Part shown: one piece after another, positions 25,607 to 34,385 of the stretch
How the letters are laid out: each line of letters begins with the position of its first letter
Numbering within the stretch: position 1 is the first letter of the stretch
Source of the DNA: Pseudomonas putida
GTDB taxonomy: Bacteria > Pseudomonadota > Gammaproteobacteria > Pseudomonadales > Pseudomonadaceae
Assembly (NCBI RefSeq): GCF_001976065.1
Contig: NZ_MNAH01000012.1
Coordinates: forward strand, 148,698-212,697
Reading direction: 5' to 3'
DNA: 64,000 bases
Program-made: the position numbers and the translations under genes
Notes under the pieces: model-generated
Databases searched by the model: none
What the model saw: the letters and a program-made list of their open reading frames with translations, nothing else
What the model was told of the DNA's origin: nothing

Positions 25607-26365
25607 ATGGGCTTGCAAATCGGGTTTGTCGCGCTGCTGCTGTTGCTGATCGCACTGGCGGGGGCGACGTTCCGTATCCTGCGCGAGTACGAGCGCGGGG
25701 TGGTGTTCCAGCTCGGGCGCTTCTGGCAGGTCAAGGGCCCCGGCCTGATCCTGCTGATTCCAGTGATCCAGCAAATGGTTCGCGTCGACTTGCGCACTAT
25801 CGTCCTCGACGTCCCGCCGCAAGATGTGATCACCCGCGACAACGTCTCGGTCAAGGTCAACGCTGTGTTGTATTTCCGCGTGCTCGATCCACAGAAGGCA
25901 ATCATCCAGGTCGAGGATTTTCTCATGGCCACCAGCCAACTGGCGCAAACCACCTTGCGCGCAGTGCTCGGTAAACACGAACTTGATGAATTGCTGTCCG
26001 AGCGCGAACGGCTGAACATTGATATCCAGCAAGTACTCGATGCCCAGACTGACACCTGGGGCATCAAGGTGGCCAACGTCGAAATCAAGCACGTGGACCT
26101 CAACGAATCGATGATTCGCGCCATCGCCAGGCAGGCAGAAGCGGAACGCGAGCGCCGGGCCAAAGTCATCCACGCGGAAGGTGAATTGCAGGCTTCGGAA
26201 AAACTCATGCAAGCCGCCGAAATGCTCGGCCGCCAACCCGGCGCCATGCAGCTGCGCTACATGCAGACGCTGAGTTCGATCGCCGGGGACAAGAGCTCGA
26301 CCATCGTCTTTCCGTTGCCGATCGAATTGCTCAAGGGCATGGCGGATCTGTCGGCCAAACCTTGA
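25607..26365 (+). CDS. Stomatin-like SPFH/band 7 protein (slipin)
   Basis: The 252-residue protein has one N-terminal membrane span (about 3-22) and then an SPFH domain (REYERGVVFQLGRFWQVKGPG, IVLDVPPQDVITRDNVSV) with a C-terminal coiled region (RQAEAERERRAKVIHAEGE). Such proteins form membrane microdomain scaffolds and bind NfeD partners. It is coupled to nfeD by the three-base gap. Confidence 0.93.
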   Translation: MGLQIGFVALLLLLIALAGATFRILREYERGVVFQLGRFWQVKGPGLILLIPVIQQMVRVDLRTIVLDVPPQDVITRDNVSVKVNAVLYFRVLDPQKAIIQVEDFLMATSQLAQTTLRAVLGKHELDELLSERERLNIDIQQVLDAQTDTWGIKVANVEIKHVDLNESMIRAIARQAEAERERRAKVIHAEGELQASEKLMQAAEMLGRQPGAMQLRYMQTLSSIAGDKSSTIVFPLPIELLKGMADLSAKP

Positions 26366-26378
26366 GTCGAGAGCGGCA

Positions 26379-26939
26379 CTACAACAGGGTATAAAAACCC
26401 AGAATCGCCACGCCCCAAAAGCACAAGCCAAATGCGAACCCGACACCATTGGCAAAAGTCAGTGTCGAGTTCGCCGTCCCGCGCACGTCGTTTTCCAGAT
26501 AGTTGATTGCTTCTTGTACACGCAACAAGGAGCAGACTTGCAAGAGTAGGACCAGAAGACTCAGCGCAAAGCTGATGTGCAGATCCGGCAACCATATCAG
26601 GCCCATGCCCGCTAGCGCATTCATGATCACAATCAACGCCAGCAAGCGCGGGTACCAACGATAGTCCTTACCTGAAGCGCGTATTCGCCGATCAATGCTG
26701 GTGAACAACGAGTACACAAAAAACACGAAAAAAATTGCACGAACTATGGGTAACACTTTGTTGCCCGTGGCGGTGCGGTAAAACTTCCAGTTTTTATACA
26801 TCCAATAGGTAAGGTACAAACCAAAGGTGAAAACGATCATCAGCGCGAATTTGCTTGTCCCCACAACGAAAAAGGTCGCGCGGGGTGTTTCAGTGCAATG
26901 AAGTTCGGCCACTGGAGGCGCATAAGGATTGGCATTCAT
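26379..26939 (-). CDS. Multi-span membrane protein (DUF4234-like)
   Basis: The 186-residue protein has a proline-rich N-terminus (NPYAPP) and about four membrane spans. FTFGLYLTYWMYKNWKFYR resembles the DUF4234 signature, though the rest of the match is weak. It converges with the stomatin gene after 13 bases. Function unknown. Confidence 0.68.
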   Translation of the reverse strand: MNANPYAPPVAELHCTETPRATFFVVGTSKFALMIVFTFGLYLTYWMYKNWKFYRTATGNKVLPIVRAIFFVFFVYSLFTSIDRRIRASGKDYRWYPRLLALIVIMNALAGMGLIWLPDLHISFALSLLVLLLQVCSLLRVQEAINYLENDVRGTANSTLTFANGVGFAFGLCFWGVAILGFYTLL

Positions 26940-26988
26940 AGGGATGCATAACCAGGGTCATGAAGTGGACCAAAATGCTAACCCCTGA

Positions 26989-27007
26989 TGGGCATCTCGG
27001 ATGCCCA
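26989..27007. other. Hairpin between two minus-strand genes
   Basis: TGGGCATC-TCG-GATGCCCA is a perfect 8-base-arm hairpin next to an A-run (ATAAAAAAA on the plus strand). It lies past the end of the OprM-type gene and may help end that transcript, though the T-run lies on the wrong side for a classical terminator. Confidence 0.4.
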
Positions 27008-27053
27008 CATAAAAAAATCAGGACGCTTCCTACGTCCGGCTACACGATTTCAT

Positions 27054-28553
27054 TCACCGTTGCGCAGTCAGCGGATAAACCGACTCCCATCCGCCACCCA
27101 GCGCCTTATACAAGCCGACCGCTGCCAGTGACACACCGGTGGAACTCTCCACCCATTGCTCTTGGGTCGCCAGCAATGCGCTTTGCACGGTGAGTACGTT
27201 GACGAAGTCCACCACGCCTTCGACGTATTGCTGTTGCGCGGTTTGCAGGGCGATCCGGTTCTGGCGCACGGCTTCGGCGAGGCTGTCTCGGCGCAGTTGG
27301 CTGGCGTTGTAGGCGCTCAATTGGTCGTCGATTTCATGCCATGCGCGCAGCACGGTTTGCTGGTAGGCGATGGCTGCTTCCTGTTGCTGGGCCTCGCGCA
27401 AATCCAGCACACCGCGCAGCCGGCCGCCGTCGAACAGTGGCAGGCTGAATTGCGGGCCGATGCCGAACGCGCGTGATCCCCAAGAGCCGAAATCGCTCAA
27501 TTGCATGGCTTGCGAACCGACACTGCCCGACAGGGTAATGCGCGGATAAAAATCACCCTTGGCCACGCCGATACTGGCGGTCGCGGCATGCAGGCGGGCT
27601 TCGGCCTGGCGGATGTCCGGGCGGCGCTCGGCCAGTTGCGACGGCAAGCCGATGGCGACCTGGCGCGGGGTCTGCGGCACCGGTGCGTCGGTGGACAGCT
27701 CGGCCGTCAGCGCCTGTGGTGGCTCGCCCATCAACAAGCTCAGGGCGTTGATCAATTGCGCCTGGCGTTGCTCCAGGGCTGGCAGGCGCGACTCGATGGC
27801 CGCGACCTGGGCGGCCGCTTCGGCGACATCGAGGTCGGTTGCGACGCCGTCGGCCAGGCGCAGTTGCGACAGCTTGAGGCTGTGCCGGGCGACGTCGAGG
27901 TTCTGTTCGGTGACGGCCCGGGTGTTCTGCACGCCGCGCAGTTGAATGTAGTCCTGGGCGGTTTCGGCAAGCACCGACAACAGCACGCCGCGACGGTCGT
28001 TTTCCGCGACTTCCAGGGTGGCATCGGCGGCTTCGGTTTCGCGGCGCACCCTGCCCCAGAAATCCAGCTCCCACGAGGCGGAGAACCCGGCATCCCAAAG
28101 GTTGAACGCGGAGTTACCGTCATGCCCCGACGGGTCGCTCAGGCCTTCACCGCTGTTGCGTTTACGGGCGTAACTGCCGCCAACGGCGCTGCTGGGATAA
28201 CGATCGGCCGTCACCACCTGGCGCACCGCACGGCTTTGTTGCAAGCGGCTGCTGGCGAGCTTGAGGTCGAGGTTGTCGGTCAAGGCACGTTGAGTGAGGG
28301 CCGAGAGTTGCGGATCGTTGAACACCTGCCACCAACGTTCGTTCATGGTCTCGGCTATGGCTTGGCTGGTGGCGGCTTTTGATGGTTTCGCCCACTCGGT
28401 GACTTGCTGTGCCTGAGGTTTCTGGAAGTCCGGACCTACGGTGCAGGCGCAGAGGCTCATTACGAGCAAGGCGCAAAAGGTGAGTCGAGGCTGATGGCCT
28501 CTTCGCGAGCAGGCTCGCTCCCCCAGGGGATCGTATTCAACGAAAATCTTCAT
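27054..28553 (-). CDS. Outer-membrane efflux lipoprotein (OprM/NodT family) with REP-encoded N-terminus
   Basis: The 499-residue protein has a lipoprotein-like signal ending in VMSLCACTVGPDFQKP and two TolC-type repeats, with RRPDIRQAEARLHAATASIGVAKG (read in parts). It is the outer-membrane channel for the upstream HlyD/DHA2 genes; its ATG overlaps the adaptor stop (ATGA). Residues about 8-20 (DPLGERACSRRGHQ) are translated from a REP unit at 28500-28530, giving an unusually long n-region. The only start before the hydrophobic core is this ATG, so the REP appears to have joined the coding sequence. Translation may still work, but lipoprotein export efficiency is uncertain. Confidence 0.88.
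   Translation of the reverse strand: MKIFVEYDPLGERACSRRGHQPRLTFCALLVMSLCACTVGPDFQKPQAQQVTEWAKPSKAATSQAIAETMNERWWQVFNDPQLSALTQRALTDNLDLKLASSRLQQSRAVRQVVTADRYPSSAVGGSYARKRNSGEGLSDPSGHDGNSAFNLWDAGFSASWELDFWGRVRRETEAADATLEVAENDRRGVLLSVLAETAQDYIQLRGVQNTRAVTEQNLDVARHSLKLSQLRLADGVATDLDVAEAAAQVAAIESRLPALEQRQAQLINALSLLMGEPPQALTAELSTDAPVPQTPRQVAIGLPSQLAERRPDIRQAEARLHAATASIGVAKGDFYPRITLSGSVGSQAMQLSDFGSWGSRAFGIGPQFSLPLFDGGRLRGVLDLREAQQQEAAIAYQQTVLRAWHEIDDQLSAYNASQLRRDSLAEAVRQNRIALQTAQQQYVEGVVDFVNVLTVQSALLATQEQWVESSTGVSLAAVGLYKALGGGWESVYPLTAQR
28500..28530. repeat. Single REP unit inside the OprM-type reading frame
   Basis: CTTCGCGAGCAGGCTCGCTC matches the REP type found at 24335 and 31286, but here it lies within the first codons of the OprM-family gene. 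No facing partner is present. Confidence 0.75.
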
Positions 28554-29614
28554 CGCTGAACAACCTCATTAGCCTTGACGCTTGCCGTATCGATACTCGC
28601 CTCCACCGACATTCCCACCCGCAACCGCTGGGCCAGTGCCTGCCCCGGTTCCAGCACTATCTTCACCGGAATCCGTTGCACCACCTTCGTGAAGTTGCCC
28701 GTTGCGTTATCCGGTTTGACTGATGCAAAGGTCACCCCCGTGGCCGGTGCGATGCTCTCGACCCGCCCGTTCAACGTTGCGCCGCCAAAGGTGTCGACAT
28801 GCACCTGCACGTCCTGCCCCGGCTGCACATTCGTCAGTTGGGTTTCCTGGAAATTGGCCACCACGTAGGCCTGCGCCAGCGGCACCACCGCGAGCAGTTT
28901 GCTGCCCGGCGTGACATAAGCCCCAACACGTACCGCGCGCTCACCGACCATGCCGTCCTGCGGCGCGGTGATCCGTGTGTAAGACAGCTCGTAGCTGGCG
29001 ATTTCCAGCTTGGCCTGCGCCCGTTTCAAACCACCTTCGGCCCCGTCGCGCTGGGCGGCGAGTATGTCCACCTGCTTGCGTTCCGCCGCCAGTACCGCCG
29101 TCACATTGGTCAACCGGGCACTGGCCTGGTCGATGCGCGTGCGCGCTTGCTGTGCGTTCTGCACCGTGCCGGCCCCCACCCCGGCCAAATGGTCGTAGCG
29201 GTCCAGTTCATGTTGAGCGAAAGCCAGTTCAGCCTTGGCGGACACCACCTGCGCCTGTGCCTGAGCAATCACCGAAGCCTGACGCTCAAGTGTCGCTCGC
29301 GCATTTTGCAGTTGCGCCTGGGCCACCACTGCTTCGGCGGCAGCGGCTTCGGCGGCTGCGCGCAGGTCGCGGTCATCGATCAGGGCCAGCAACTGCCCCG
29401 CCTTGACCTGTTGGTTGTCTTCCACCAGTACTTGCTTGATGAACCCGGCAACACGGGGCACCACCAGCGTGTAGTCTGCCGAGACATAGGCATCATTGGT
29501 GCTCTGCTGCGTGCGCTGGCCGAACAGGCCGGGCGCCAGCAGATAAATCAGTACGCCCGTCGCGATCACGACACAGACGCCCACGGCTACTTTTTGCTTG
29601 GATTGAGTCGTCAT
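28550..29614 (-). CDS. HlyD/EmrA-family periplasmic adaptor
   Basis: The 354-residue adaptor has an N-terminal membrane span (about 8-26), a biotinyl-lipoyl half (YTLVVPRVAGFIKQVLVEDNQQVKAGQLLAL), a long alpha hairpin (about 75-210) and the returning half (ITAPQDGMVGERAVRVGAYV). It belongs with the DHA2 pump encoded 27 bases upstream, in the EmrAB manner, and its stop overlaps the channel gene. Confidence 0.92.
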   Translation of the reverse strand: MTTQSKQKVAVGVCVVIATGVLIYLLAPGLFGQRTQQSTNDAYVSADYTLVVPRVAGFIKQVLVEDNQQVKAGQLLALIDDRDLRAAAEAAAAEAVVAQAQLQNARATLERQASVIAQAQAQVVSAKAELAFAQHELDRYDHLAGVGAGTVQNAQQARTRIDQASARLTNVTAVLAAERKQVDILAAQRDGAEGGLKRAQAKLEIASYELSYTRITAPQDGMVGERAVRVGAYVTPGSKLLAVVPLAQAYVVANFQETQLTNVQPGQDVQVHVDTFGGATLNGRVESIAPATGVTFASVKPDNATGNFTKVVQRIPVKIVLEPGQALAQRLRVGMSVEASIDTASVKANEVVQR

Positions 29615-29641
29615 GAAAAACCTTCTGTTTCAGTGATGCAT

Positions 29642-31177
29642 TCAGGTCGGCGCACGGGGCGGATAGATCCGCGTCGGCAGCCAGAAAATCAGCAGGATCA
29701 GCGCCAAAGCGACGCCGGCCATGCACAGGTAAAGGTCCGCCGCAGCCAGCACCACGGCCTGCTCATGCAAGCGGTGGGCGAGGCCCGGGGTGTCGCTGTC
29801 GACCAGGGGCGAATTGCCGAGGCGGTCCACCAGCATGCTCGAGTGAAAGTGCAGGCGATGCGTGGTCAGGGTTTCCAGCACGCCGGTAGCGATCACCGCC
29901 GCCAGGCCTTTCACGGTGTTGAACCAGGACGACGCGAAGGGGCCGTCCATGGGGCTGATGCTGCCGGTCGAGAGCATCAGCAACGGCAAGACCGACATGG
30001 GTTGACCGAAGATCTGCAGCAGTTGCAGGGCATAGAATTCGTCGCGAATCCACACCGAGGTCAGCTGCGAACCGCCGATGCAGGACAACACCAGCATGCT
30101 CAGGCCGATCCCCAACACCCAGCGGCAATCAACCCATCGCAGGTTGCACAGCGCCGCCACCAAGGGCAGCGCTATCAACTGCGGGAGCGCCGCCAACAGG
30201 GTGATGGGCGCGGTCTGCACCGGGCGATAACCCTGGACCTGCGCCAGATAGCTGGACGGAATGATCACTACCGCCAGCAACACCACCAGCACGCCGGCCA
30301 GGGTGATCAGGGCGAACGCCAGGTTGCGGATGCCGAGCATCTGTATCTTGAAAAACGGAATCGGCTGCGACCACTCGTTGATCAGGAACAGCACCAGCAA
30401 CAGCGTACCGCCCACCAGCAAGACACTGATCAGGCTCGACTCGAACCAGTCCAGGCGATTGCCCTGCAGGATACCGATCACCAGCATGCAGATCGCCGGA
30501 AAACCCAACAGCAGACCACGCCAGTTGAACTGTTTGAAGCGTTCCAGGCGTAGCGGGTCCTGGGGGATGCCGTAGGCCACGGCGAGCATGGCAATCAGGC
30601 ACGGTACGACGATCTGCCAGAAGGTCCACTGCCAGCCGACATACTCGCTCCAGAGCCCGGCCAGCGGCGTGCCCAGCCCCGGTCCGAAGGTGGCGGTGAG
30701 GGCATAACCGGCCAGGCCGTAGAGCTTGACGTTGGCTGGCAGAAAACGCAGGGCGACGGTCATCAGCATCGGCGGCAGCGCGCCACCGGCCAGGCCTTGC
30801 AACGTGCGCAGGACCAGAAGGCTTTCGTAGTTCGGCGCCAACGGGCACAACACCCCCAACAGGGTGAAGGCACTGATGGCGCAAAGGGTGAAGCGCCGCA
30901 GCGAGAACGTGACGCCACACCAGGGCGCAAATGCCATGGCCGCCACCGAGGTCGCGGCGTAGCTGGCGACCAGCCAGGTGCCTTCGTCGTAGCCGATGGC
31001 CAAGGCGCCTCGAATATCGGCCAGGGCTACCTTGGTCACCATCTCGTTCAGGCCCGATACCAACACCGCGAGCAATACGCCCACCAGGCCGATGATGATC
31101 CGCGGGCCGAAGACCGGTGGTGCGGCGGCTGTCGGGCTGGCCGCGGCGAGAGGGGCCGTGACCGTGAGGGAAGACAT
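29642..31177 (-). CDS. DHA2-type MFS drug efflux permease (EmrB-like)
   Basis: The 511-residue transporter has about 14 membrane spans with DHA2 features: GLNEMVTKVALADIRGAL in the first loop, WLVASYAATSVAAM, the TLQGLAGGALPPML helix and GPGLGTPLAGLWSEYVGW. It exports small hydrophobic or amphipathic compounds by proton antiport in a tripartite complex. It starts an operon with the HlyD adaptor and OprM channel, and a LysR regulator lies upstream on the same strand. Confidence 0.92.
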   Translation of the reverse strand: MSSLTVTAPLAAASPTAAAPPVFGPRIIIGLVGVLLAVLVSGLNEMVTKVALADIRGALAIGYDEGTWLVASYAATSVAAMAFAPWCGVTFSLRRFTLCAISAFTLLGVLCPLAPNYESLLVLRTLQGLAGGALPPMLMTVALRFLPANVKLYGLAGYALTATFGPGLGTPLAGLWSEYVGWQWTFWQIVVPCLIAMLAVAYGIPQDPLRLERFKQFNWRGLLLGFPAICMLVIGILQGNRLDWFESSLISVLLVGGTLLLVLFLINEWSQPIPFFKIQMLGIRNLAFALITLAGVLVVLLAVVIIPSSYLAQVQGYRPVQTAPITLLAALPQLIALPLVAALCNLRWVDCRWVLGIGLSMLVLSCIGGSQLTSVWIRDEFYALQLLQIFGQPMSVLPLLMLSTGSISPMDGPFASSWFNTVKGLAAVIATGVLETLTTHRLHFHSSMLVDRLGNSPLVDSDTPGLAHRLHEQAVVLAAADLYLCMAGVALALILLIFWLPTRIYPPRAPT

Positions 31178-31285
31178 TACTGCGAGCTCCGGGATTTAAA
31201 CATCGGAGCATTCTATGAAGCGCGGTACCTGACGAAAACTGACTTATCGACAGGTTATAAGTGTGCCAGACGCAACGATATGGAA

Positions 31286-31379
31286 TGTGTGGGAGCGGGC
31301 TTGCTCGCGAAGAGGGCGGGTCAGACAACAATGAAGTCGCCTGACACCGCTTTCGCGAGCAAGCCCGCTCCCACAGGGG
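31286..31379. repeat. REP pair (inverted, GTGGGAGCGGGC type)
   Basis: GTGGGAGCGGGCTTGCTCGC and its near-perfect complement are separated by about 40 bases between the LysR gene and the MFS gene. Confidence 0.88.
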
Positions 31380-31387
31380 ATAGTCGC

Positions 31388-32314
31388 TCAACCCAAGACT
31401 GGTTGGGCCGCCAGCCATGTCTCGTCACAGCAGGTTTTCAGGGTTTCACGAAGCCAGCGGTGAGCGGGGTCATTGTCGAAGCGAGGGTGCCAGGCCTGGC
31501 TGAGCACGATGGTCGGTAACGGAATCGGCAGAGTAAACGAGCGCAACTTCAGCCCCAGCCGGCGAACGCTCAACAGCGTCTCCCTGGGTACCGGCAGAAT
31601 CAGGTCGGAATCGGGCAAGGCGAACATCGCCGCATGGAAACTCGGCGCGATCACCGCTACTCGCCGCTCCAGGCCCAAGGCGTTGAGTGCGGCATCGATC
31701 GGCCCGCGCGCGATGCCGCGACGGGACATGCTGATATGGGAGTAGCCTGCAAAGCGTTCAGCGGTGATCTCTTGATCGAGCAAGGGATGATCCTCGCGCA
31801 CCAGGCCGACAAACTGCGTTGAAAACAGGTTTTGTACCTTTACTTCCGGCATCAGCGGCCGGTTGTTGCTGACGCTCAGGTCGATGCGACCCTCGCGCAA
31901 GGCCTCATCATCGCCATCGCCCTCTGGCGCAAAACGCAATTCGCAATGCGGGGCCTGACGCTCCATGGTGTCGAACAGCTTGCCGCCGTAGATGCCGATG
32001 AAAAAGTCATTGGCGCGGATACTGAAGCGCCGCCGCAAGCTGCCCAGATCCACCACCCTGGCCGAGTGGAACAGCTGCGCGGCCTGCTCCACCAGGTCAC
32101 GTACCTGCTCGCGCAACTCCAGTGCCTTTGGCGTCGGTACCAGACCACGGCCAGCACGCACCAGGATCGGATCGCCAATAGCCTCGCGGATGCGCGTCAA
32201 CGTGCGACTCATGGCCGCCGGGCTGAGGTTCATCCGCCGCGCCGCGCCCACTACGCTGCCCTCGTCGAGGAGGGCGTCGAGGGCGACCAAGAGGTTCATG
32301 TCTGGTAGTTGCAT
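31388..32314 (-). CDS. LysR-family transcriptional regulator
   Basis: The 308-residue protein has an N-terminal winged helix-turn-helix (MNLLVALDALLDEGSVVGAARRMNLSPAAMSRTL, in parts) and a co-inducer domain from about residue 90. It lies upstream of the MFS efflux operon on the same strand, separated by a REP pair, and is the likely regulator of it, though the inducer is unknown. The ATG at 32314 is used; a GTG nine bases upstream is possible. Confidence 0.9.
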   Translation of the reverse strand: MQLPDMNLLVALDALLDEGSVVGAARRMNLSPAAMSRTLTRIREAIGDPILVRAGRGLVPTPKALELREQVRDLVEQAAQLFHSARVVDLGSLRRRFSIRANDFFIGIYGGKLFDTMERQAPHCELRFAPEGDGDDEALREGRIDLSVSNNRPLMPEVKVQNLFSTQFVGLVREDHPLLDQEITAERFAGYSHISMSRRGIARGPIDAALNALGLERRVAVIAPSFHAAMFALPDSDLILPVPRETLLSVRRLGLKLRSFTLPIPLPTIVLSQAWHPRFDNDPAHRWLRETLKTCCDETWLAAQPVLG

Positions 32315-32499
32315 GGCGAGCACTCGTGGCTGGTCAGGGTTGATTTAGGCGCAATGCTAGCAGATCAAAAGATCGAAGCCTCCAGCAGCTCCACAGGCTG
32401 GCGTACACGCCTGTACTCCTAGCAGTTCTGATAGTTCTCGACTGAGGTCGTGAGGTGTACAACTAAAGCCCTCGACCATACTTCGGCGAAGCCAGCGGC

Positions 32500-33435
32500 A
32501 TGACCCAGTCAAAACCCGTTGATCAGAAGACTTCCACTTCGCAACGCACGACGTTGTTGTTATTGGCAACGGATAACAGCCGTTCAATCATCGGCGAAAT
32601 CGTCGATGGCAAAACCAACGCCATCGCCTATTCCGCTTACGGCCAACAGTCCGGGCAACAGGAGGTCACAACACGTTTGGGCTTCAATGGCCAATTGCGT
32701 GAGATGCAAACCAGTTGGTATGTGTTGGGTAATGGCTACCGTGTCTACAACCCGCGATTGATGCGGTTTCATAGTCCGGACAGTTGGAGTCCATTTGGGC
32801 GGGGTTGGTTGAATCCTTATATGTATTGCGCAGGGGATCCGGTAAATCGGGGGGATCCATCCGGGCATGGCCCTTGGGAGGTGATTAAACTCTTCATTCG
32901 GGAAAATCTGTCATTTGGGAGCTCTCAAGCGACGCTGAATGCAAGAGTCGCCGCGCGTAATGCACGATCAATCGCGAGACAAACGATAGCGAATAGCTTT
33001 ATTGGTAGTAGCGCGCCGCAGTTTGTCGATACGACTGCGTCATCTTTTTTGCCTCGAGTGGGCGAACATTTGGATTCGCTTCCAAAATGGCGTCCTCGCC
33101 CAAACACGGCAAGCCTCCCTGAACAATCGGGGCATGGTGTCGGAGGCGTGTGGCCAACCGCAATGAGTGCCCCCCAATCCAGTGCGCGACGTGGCAACAG
33201 CTCACTCAACACTTCAAGTCGGGGGCGTAGCAGTGGTCACCAACCTGACACGTCAGAAAGCTCAAAACTTTCGCCCCCCAAACAAACACCGACAGCTTCC
33301 GATCAACCCTCCAACATACGAACTTCACTACCCAATTATGCCGACGCCATGCCGCCTGGTTACAAGGAAGCACAAAATGCTGTAGTAAAAGCACAGGAGC
33401 TTGTCTTGTATACAAGTCAATTTCGCAGTCGTTAA
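32500..33435 (+). CDS. Orphan mini-Rhs protein (RHS repeat-associated core plus variable tail)
   Basis: The 311-residue protein has an RHS core at residues about 20-125: LLATDNSRSIIG, AYSAYGQ, RLGFNGQLRE, YVLGNGYRVYNPRLMRFHSPDSWSPF (in parts), and the family hallmark GDPVNRGDPSGH. After that point the tail (about 130-311) is rich in Ser, Pro, Asn and Gln and I do not recognise it. There is no long RHS repeat region, no signal peptide, no VgrG or TcC neighbour and no clear immunity gene. The tail region is visibly AT-richer than its surroundings, a sign of transfer. Short proteins of this form are frequent in the P. fluorescens group; function is unknown. Confidence 0.82.
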   Translation: MTQSKPVDQKTSTSQRTTLLLLATDNSRSIIGEIVDGKTNAIAYSAYGQQSGQQEVTTRLGFNGQLREMQTSWYVLGNGYRVYNPRLMRFHSPDSWSPFGRGWLNPYMYCAGDPVNRGDPSGHGPWEVIKLFIRENLSFGSSQATLNARVAARNARSIARQTIANSFIGSSAPQFVDTTASSFLPRVGEHLDSLPKWRPRPNTASLPEQSGHGVGGVWPTAMSAPQSSARRGNSSLNTSSRGRSSGHQPDTSESSKLSPPKQTPTASDQPSNIRTSLPNYADAMPPGYKEAQNAVVKAQELVLYTSQFRSR

Positions 33436-33497
33436 ATTCAGTTGATTTGGTTAGTGCATGCCAGTCTTTTATGCCTTCACGCTAATACCGACCCACT

Positions 33498-34364
33498 CTA
33501 CCGCTGCATCCCCCACCGCTTCACCGTCACCCTTTCCAACGAATCAAACACCAAATTCTCCACCAGCAACCCAATCAGAATCACCACCGCCAACCCGGCA
33601 AACACCTTGTCGGTATAAAGCTCATTGCGGTTCTGGAAGATGTACCAGCCCAACCCGCCCTTGCCACTGGTTGCACCGAACACCAACTCGGCGGCGATCA
33701 ACGTGCGCCAGGCGAAGGCCCAGCCGATTTTCAGTCCGGCGAGGATCGACGGCAGTGCCGCGGGGATCAGGATGAACAGCACGAAGCGCATGCCCTTGAG
33801 GCCGTAATTGCGGCCGGCCATGCGCAGGGTTTCCGAGACGCCGAGAAAACCTGCGTACGTATTGAGCGCCAAGGCCCAGAGCACCGAATGCACCAACACG
33901 AAGATCAGGCTGTTCTGCCCCAGGCCGAACCACAGCAGCGCCAGCGGCAGTAGTGCGATGGCCGGTAATGGGTTGAACATCGAGGTCAGGGTACTGAGCA
34001 GGTCGCGACCCAATTGCGTCGACACCGCCAAGGTGGTCAGGGCAAACGCCAGGACGATGCCGATCAGGTAGCCCTTGAGCAGCACCACCAGGGAAATCCA
34101 CACCTTGCCCAGCAACTCGCCGCTGAGCAGGCCGTCGTACAGCGCGCTGGCGGTTTGCACAAAGCTCGGCAACAGCAAGTCGTTGTTCGTATAACGCGCA
34201 GTGGCTTCCCAGAGTAGCGCCAGCAAGAACAGGATAAGGCTCTTGCGCAGCCAGCCCTGTTGCCACAGGCGTTGGCCAAGCGGTAGTTCACGTTCCAGCG
34301 CAACGCTGGTCAGTGGCTGCAAAACGGTTTCGAATTCTTCACGCGGGGATGATAAATGGCTCAT
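33498..34364 (-). CDS. ABC transporter permease (SsuC/TauC family)
   Basis: The 288-residue protein has about six membrane spans (from about 37) and the EAA-type loop (YAGFLGVSETLRMAGRNYGLKGMRFVLFILIPAALPSIL in parts). It forms the membrane channel of an importer for alkylsulfonate, taurine or related compounds. It is the third transporter gene after the binding protein and ATPase on the same strand. Confidence 0.9.
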   Translation of the reverse strand: MSHLSSPREEFETVLQPLTSVALERELPLGQRLWQQGWLRKSLILFLLALLWEATARYTNNDLLLPSFVQTASALYDGLLSGELLGKVWISLVVLLKGYLIGIVLAFALTTLAVSTQLGRDLLSTLTSMFNPLPAIALLPLALLWFGLGQNSLIFVLVHSVLWALALNTYAGFLGVSETLRMAGRNYGLKGMRFVLFILIPAALPSILAGLKIGWAFAWRTLIAAELVFGATSGKGGLGWYIFQNRNELYTDKVFAGLAVVILIGLLVENLVFDSLERVTVKRWGMQR

Positions 34365-34385
34365 CGGGCCCTCCTCTCAAACGGC

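Noticed and set aside
33436..33497. An immunity gene after the mini-Rhs gene
   Set aside because: Only 62 bases separate it from the end of the convergent permease gene, too short for an immunity protein.
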